The notes under the pieces: generated by a model
The model's database searches: none
What the model was told of the DNA's origin: nothing
Seen by the model: the letters and a program-made list of their open reading frames with translations, nothing else
NCBI GenBank assembly: GCA_964629475.1
Contig: CAZVQW010000012.1
Location: forward strand, 37,382-101,381
Length of the DNA stretch: 64,000 nt
Source: SMWD01 sp964629475
GTDB lineage: Bacteria > Pseudomonadota > Gammaproteobacteria > Steroidobacterales > GCA-2729495
Direction: 5' to 3'
Shown here: one piece after another, positions 60,451 to 64,000 of the stretch
Layout: each line of letters begins with the position of its first letter
Position numbering within the stretch: position 1 is the stretch's first letter
Made by a program: the position numbers and the translations under genes

Positions 60451-61605
60451 TTATTCGACGGTCGCGGCGGCGCCGTCGGTCACACCTTCGCGATCGACCG
60501 TCAGGACGACGAGTTCGCCTTCATCGAGACCCGTCACGACCTCGGTAAATTCCCAACTCGAGATGCCCGTCTCGATCGACCGCTCTTCGAGCGTTGCCCC
60601 GTCCAGCACGAATACGCTTGACCCGTCCAGAATGACCTGCGTCGGTATGCGCAGCACGTTGTCGCGAGTCGCGAGAATAATCTCGACATCGGCACTATAG
60701 CCGGGCAACAGTCTTTGTCTATCGGAAGTAGCGCTCTCAGGATTCTCGATTTCCGCCTCGACCTCGACCGTACGCGCCTGCTTCTCGACATCGAGCACGT
60801 ATGGAGCGACGCGGCGCACGAAGCCCGGAAACTGCTGCCCGGGAAACGCATCCAGCGTGATCAGCACCTTCTGCCCGGTCCGCACGGCAGGGGCATCGAC
60901 CTCATCGATCGGTGCACTGATATACAGGCAACTGCTGTCGATCAGGTCAACGGTCGCCGGTGTCGGTATCCCGACCGGTGACGGTGTTACGAACTCACCC
61001 AGTTCGCCGTTGATTTCGGCGATGACGCCGTCGAACGGGGCACGCAACAAGGTCCGTTCGAGCCGTGCATTCACGATGTCGACCTGTGCATCGCTGACCC
61101 TGGTGGCATCGCGTGCCGCTTTACAACCGGCCTTCCGCGCGCTGGCTTCGCCGACGGCGCGGGCCGTTTCTTCCTCGGCGGCAAGGCCTTTGGCCAGCAG
61201 GCTCGTCAGGCGCTGCGCCTCATCGCGTGCGACATCCGCACGCACGCAAACTTCATCCTTGCGGCTGCGGCTCGCCACCGTATCCCGGCGTGCTGCCTCC
61301 AGCTCGGCACGCACGTCATCGTTCCATAACTCCAGCATGATCTGACCGGCCGTGACCGAGTCGCCTTCGCGGACCGGCAAGCTGGCGATCTGACCACCTA
61401 GCGATGGTGACATGCCTGCCCGACGACAGGCATCTACGGTACCGGCACGCGTATTCGACACGGTCGACAACACGTTGCCGCGTTCGACCGCTACGACCAC
61501 AACCCGCACCGGTTGCGTACGCGTAGCCCACAACCAGACCACACCGATGGCGACAACGATGACCGCGATCAGCAGCGGTGCCCGGATGCGTTGAATAATA
61601 CTCAC
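60451..61605 (-). CDS. MacA-like periplasmic adaptor (HlyD family)
   Basis: 384 residues with an N-terminal anchor (PLLIAVIVVAIGVVWLWA). Lipoyl-type halves with LRAPFDGVIAEINGELGEFV and a coiled-coil hairpin between, then IDEVDAPAVRTGQKVLITLDAFPGQQFPGFVRRV. GTG 61605 has GGAG 6 nt upstream. Heads the four-gene export operon; likely links the permeases to an outer channel that is not in this window. Substrate unknown. Confidence 0.9.
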   Translation of the reverse strand: MSIIQRIRAPLLIAVIVVAIGVVWLWATRTQPVRVVVVAVERGNVLSTVSNTRAGTVDACRRAGMSPSLGGQIASLPVREGDSVTAGQIMLELWNDDVRAELEAARRDTVASRSRKDEVCVRADVARDEAQRLTSLLAKGLAAEEETARAVGEASARKAGCKAARDATRVSDAQVDIVNARLERTLLRAPFDGVIAEINGELGEFVTPSPVGIPTPATVDLIDSSCLYISAPIDEVDAPAVRTGQKVLITLDAFPGQQFPGFVRRVAPYVLDVEKQARTVEVEAEIENPESATSDRQRLLPGYSADVEIILATRDNVLRIPTQVILDGSSVFVLDGATLEERSIETGISSWEFTEVVTGLDEGELVVLTVDREGVTDGAAATVE

Positions 61606-61624
61606 TGATTACTCCACTCAAACA

Positions 61625-62029
61625 TCAGATTTGGCCGGCGAGCCCCTCCAGCACCAGCCGATAGTAGCTCACGATACCGATGACTGTGTCGCCATCGATA
61701 ACCGGTGCGTGGCTGATACCGACACGCTCGAACAGCCGTGCACAATACCGGATTTCCATATCCGGGCGCACGAAGACGACCGGCTTCGCCATAATCTCGT
61801 AAACATTCACGCGCTCCGGCGCACGATCCTGGGCGAGTACCTGCTTGGCGATATCGGCAAACAGCAACATGCCATATTCATCGTGCTCATCCCGTTTATC
61901 GATAATCAGGCTGGTTGTCTTCACCTGCTTCATGATCTTCAATGCTTCGAGCACGTCCGTGCGCCCGTCTACCATCGTTACCTCGGTGCCCATCACGTCA
62001 CGCACCTTCACATGTTTCTGCTCCATCAC
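61625..62029 (-). CDS. CBS-domain pair protein
   Basis: 134 residues. Two CBS motifs: VRDVMGTEVTMVDGRTDVLEALKIMKQVKTTSLIIDK and EIMAKPVVFVRPDMEIRYCARLFERVGISHAPVIDGDTVIGIVSYYRLV. Binds adenosyl nucleotides in related proteins. Shares the TGATG overlap with the PII-like gene; GTG 62029 or ATG 62026 starts. Forms a module with the PII-like and DUF1538 genes. Confidence 0.88.
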   Translation of the reverse strand: MMEQKHVKVRDVMGTEVTMVDGRTDVLEALKIMKQVKTTSLIIDKRDEHDEYGMLLFADIAKQVLAQDRAPERVNVYEIMAKPVVFVRPDMEIRYCARLFERVGISHAPVIDGDTVIGIVSYYRLVLEGLAGQI

Positions 62030-62376
62030 AACTTATCCTCCAGTGTTTCGCCCAGCTTCTCCGCCTGGCGTATCACACCGACGGCATCCTCCACGTCGAT
62101 TTGTATGACGATACCCGTACCCGGTTTTGCATCGAACTCGCCGACCTCGCCGACTCGCTCCAGGATCTTCCGGCTCAGGTGTTGCTCGACCAGCAGGAGC
62201 ACAACATCCCGCTGCGTGGCCAGCGTCAGGCCGAAGAATGTCTTGCTCTGCTCGATGCCTTCGCCCCGGGCATGATTGATCACCGTACAGCCGGTAGCGC
62301 CGGCATCCCGGGCGGCTTCCAAAACGGCCTCCGTCTTGCTGTCCTCGACGAAACCCACGATCAGTTTAAAGTGCAT
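62026..62376 (-). CDS. PII-like signalling protein (non-GlnB)
   Basis: 116 residues with the PII ferredoxin-like fold: FKLIVGFVEDSKTEAVLEAARDAGATGCTVINHARGEGIEQSKTFFGL and ERVGEVGEFDAKPGTGIVIQIDVEDAVG (the usual C-terminal BC-loop region). It lacks the uridylylated T-loop tyrosine typical of GlnB. GGAGAT precedes ATG 62376. Such PII-like proteins bind nucleotides and control adjacent transporters, here probably the DUF1538 pair. Confidence 0.85.
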   Translation of the reverse strand: MHFKLIVGFVEDSKTEAVLEAARDAGATGCTVINHARGEGIEQSKTFFGLTLATQRDVVLLLVEQHLSRKILERVGEVGEFDAKPGTGIVIQIDVEDAVGVIRQAEKLGETLEDKL

Positions 62377-62404
62377 GACAATCTCCTCACACTATTCCAA
62401 TAGA

Positions 62405-63190
62405 TTAACCGCTTCGCGGACTCTCTTTCGAGGGCGCGGCCCGTAAGGCAGCCAGCTGCCCGTAGGCCAATACCGCCATGATCGGGAACAGGCACGCAAA
62501 GGCCACCAGGCCGAAGCCGTCCAGCAACGCGCTGCGCCCCGGAATGTGCTCGGCCAGGCCCAGTCCCAGGGCCGTGACCAGCGGCACGCTTACCGTAGAC
62601 GTCGCGACGCCGCCGGAATCATAGGCCAGCGGCACGATGAGTTTCGGCGCGAATACCGTCTGGACCACGACCACGGCATAGCCCGCGATGATGTAGTAAT
62701 GCAACGGCGTGCCGGAAATAATCCGGTAACAGCCCAGCGTGATCCCGACCGCGACTCCCAGGGCCACCGCCACCCGCAAACCCCACACGTGCACGCTGCC
62801 GCCGGATACTTCGTTGGCCTTGATGGCCACGGCGAGCAGCGAAGGCTCGGCAATGGCCGTGCTGAAACCGATCAGGAACGCAAATGCATACAGCCACATG
62901 AACTGCCGCCACAATACGGACCCGTCGGCGGTCGTGATCATGCCGACCAGGCTCGGATCCGACAGTTGCCGCGCCATGAGCCGGCCCACCGGAAACAAAG
63001 CCTGCTCCAGGCCCAGCAGAAAAAGACTCAGGCCCACGACGACGAATACCGTCCCGGACAGGATCTTCCGCCAGTCCGGCAGGGGCCGGCGGATCACCAG
63101 CAGCTGGAACGCGACCAGAAAACTGAGCACGGGCAGTACAGCCAGTAGTGTCCGGCCGAAAGTCCGCGCGGCTATCAGGATAAAATCCAT
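62405..63190 (-). CDS. DUF1538 membrane protein, copy 2
   Basis: 261 residues, about seven hydrophobic segments. AFLIGFSTAIAEPSLLAVAIKANEVSGGSV is the first half signature and GITLGCYRIISGTPLHYYIIAGYAVVVVQTVFAPKLIVPLAYDSGGVATSTVSVPLVTALGLGLAEHIPGR the second. It overlaps the other DUF1538 gene by 16 bp. The pair and the PII-like gene form an operon. The transported substrate is unknown. Confidence 0.9.
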   Translation of the reverse strand: MDFILIAARTFGRTLLAVLPVLSFLVAFQLLVIRRPLPDWRKILSGTVFVVVGLSLFLLGLEQALFPVGRLMARQLSDPSLVGMITTADGSVLWRQFMWLYAFAFLIGFSTAIAEPSLLAVAIKANEVSGGSVHVWGLRVAVALGVAVGITLGCYRIISGTPLHYYIIAGYAVVVVQTVFAPKLIVPLAYDSGGVATSTVSVPLVTALGLGLAEHIPGRSALLDGFGLVAFACLFPIMAVLAYGQLAALRAAPSKESPRSG

Positions 63191-63924
63191 TGCACCAGCA
63201 TTCCGTAGCTCAAGACGAAAACAATGGGCGTCAGAGACGCCAGGGCAATCAGGCCGAACCCGTCGGTCATCGGATTGCGCTCGGCCACCGAGGAGGCCAG
63301 CCCGACCCCCAGAGCCGCCACCAGGGGCACGGTGACGGTGGATGTCGTGACGCCACCCGAGTCATATGCGATCCCGATGATCTCCGGCGGCGCCACGCCG
63401 GTCATGACCATCACCATCACGTACCCGCCGATGATCATCAGGGGCAAAGACCAGCCGATGAGAATCCGCAACACGCCGATCACCAGGGCGAACCCGACTG
63501 ACAGTGCTACCGTCAGGCGCATACCCATCGCATACCAGTTCCGGGCCTGATCCGTCGGTTCGATGACCCCGCCGGCGGCGGCAATCCGTGCCGCTTCGTT
63601 GGTGACCGCGATCAGCGTGGGTTCAGCCATCGTCGTGCCGAAACCCAGCACAAAGGCAAATAGCACGAGCCAGAACAGACTGCCCTTGCGGGCCAGCGAG
63701 AACGCCAGTGACTCCCCGACCGGAAACAGGGCCAGCCGCAGACCGTAGACGAAGAAGGTCAGCCCGATGACCACCAGGGCCGCACCGCCCAGTAATTCAG
63801 CCGGGGATTCGACGGGTTGATCGAGCACCAGGAACTGAAAGCCGCCGATGACCAGCACGATGGGTGCAAGATCCCGGAGGCTGCCCAGAAGGTCTCCCCA
63901 CAGTGCTTTGATTGCTTCCTGCAC
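63175..63924 (-). CDS. DUF1538 membrane protein, copy 1
   Basis: 249 residues, GTG start near the window edge. VLGFGTTMAEPTLIAVTNEAARIAAAGGVIE and VTGVAPPEIIGIAYDSGGVTTSTVTVPLVAALGVGLASSVAERN are paralogous to the second copy, with LVLDQPVESPAELLGGAALVVIGLTFFVYGLRLALFPVGE in front. A tandem pair is usual for the family. The promoter, if any, lies in the last 75 bp of the window. Confidence 0.88.
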   Translation of the reverse strand: MQEAIKALWGDLLGSLRDLAPIVLVIGGFQFLVLDQPVESPAELLGGAALVVIGLTFFVYGLRLALFPVGESLAFSLARKGSLFWLVLFAFVLGFGTTMAEPTLIAVTNEAARIAAAGGVIEPTDQARNWYAMGMRLTVALSVGFALVIGVLRILIGWSLPLMIIGGYVMVMVMTGVAPPEIIGIAYDSGGVTTSTVTVPLVAALGVGLASSVAERNPMTDGFGLIALASLTPIVFVLSYGMLVQWILS

Positions 63925-64000
63925 CCTTTGCCGTGCCTCCCTGGTGGCATCAGTGGTGAATTGCCGAACATTGATTTTGCGAAATACGCTATAAAGTTAC

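Noticed and set aside
1..64000. tRNA, rRNA, CRISPR, insertion sequence or prophage
   Set aside because: No characteristic repeats, transposase or phage gene, and no tRNA-like arm pattern, found on reading the sequence.

Overview
The window looks like chromosomal DNA of an uncultured or little-studied gammaproteobacterium. Supporting genes are a PrfC release factor, GreB, RecQ with an HRDC domain, an EF-G2-type second elongation factor G, NnrS, MoaA and a UbiM-like flavin hydroxylase. Base composition is moderately GC-rich and even. Start codons are often GTG or TTG behind good Shine-Dalgarno sites. A marine or sediment lineage (Woeseiales-like) would fit, but that is inference. I see no rRNA, tRNA, CRISPR array, insertion sequence or prophage. 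The dispersed repeats are REP-like hairpins built on a GTGGGAGCGGCTTTAGCCGC core.

Left part (1-16.3 kb). A minus-strand redox operon opens the window: an octaheme tetrathionate-reductase-family cytochrome, a seven-heme cytochrome fused to a b-type membrane domain, and a YeeE/YedE sulfur transporter cut by the edge. Then follow prfC, a degenerate secreted subtilase, a DUF3365 heme protein, a rhomboid protease, NnrS, a radical SAM enzyme that may be leaderless, a glutathione transferase, a porin with a clear terminator, moaA and a Rieske oxygenase.

Middle (16.5-41.6 kb). A methyltransferase with a palindromic operator candidate, a PhyH dioxygenase, and a BufB/BufC-type MNIO pair without a visible precursor peptide. 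Next come a UbiM-like monooxygenase, an oligopeptidase B-like lipoprotein, a MATE pump, a PaaK-like ligase and recQ. After these are a Tat-exported aldo/keto reductase, two tandem luciferase-like oxidoreductases, a GAF-GGDEF protein with a probable CTG start, greB, a secreted methyltransferase and EF-G2. The section ends with a VOC protein, a hemerythrin, a SIMPL protein, a membrane-protein pair that looks split, a Frag1/DRAM-like protein and a Tat-exported SDR.

Right part (41.9-64 kb). A class A acid phosphatase is followed by an RND/MMPL exporter, LolA-like carrier and outer-membrane barrel operon. Then comes a two-gene unit of a cysteine-desulfurase-like enzyme and a protein that joins a MESH1-like HD domain, a CBS-like middle and a C-terminal RX4H (HEPN-like) motif. 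Further on are META and MliC lipoproteins, a membrane protein with a methyltransferase, a DUF2283/DUF4258-like pair, peptide deformylase, a BNR protein with a CxCC motif plus a TlpA thioredoxin, and a MacAB-like exporter with two permeases. The window ends in a DUF1538 x2 / PII-like / CBS operon.

The most unusual items are the multiheme-b fusion operon, the HD-CBS-HEPN protein next to a desulfurase homologue, the precursor-less MNIO pair, the PII-like/DUF1538 module, and a recurring theme of cofactor-dependent enzymes carrying export signals.
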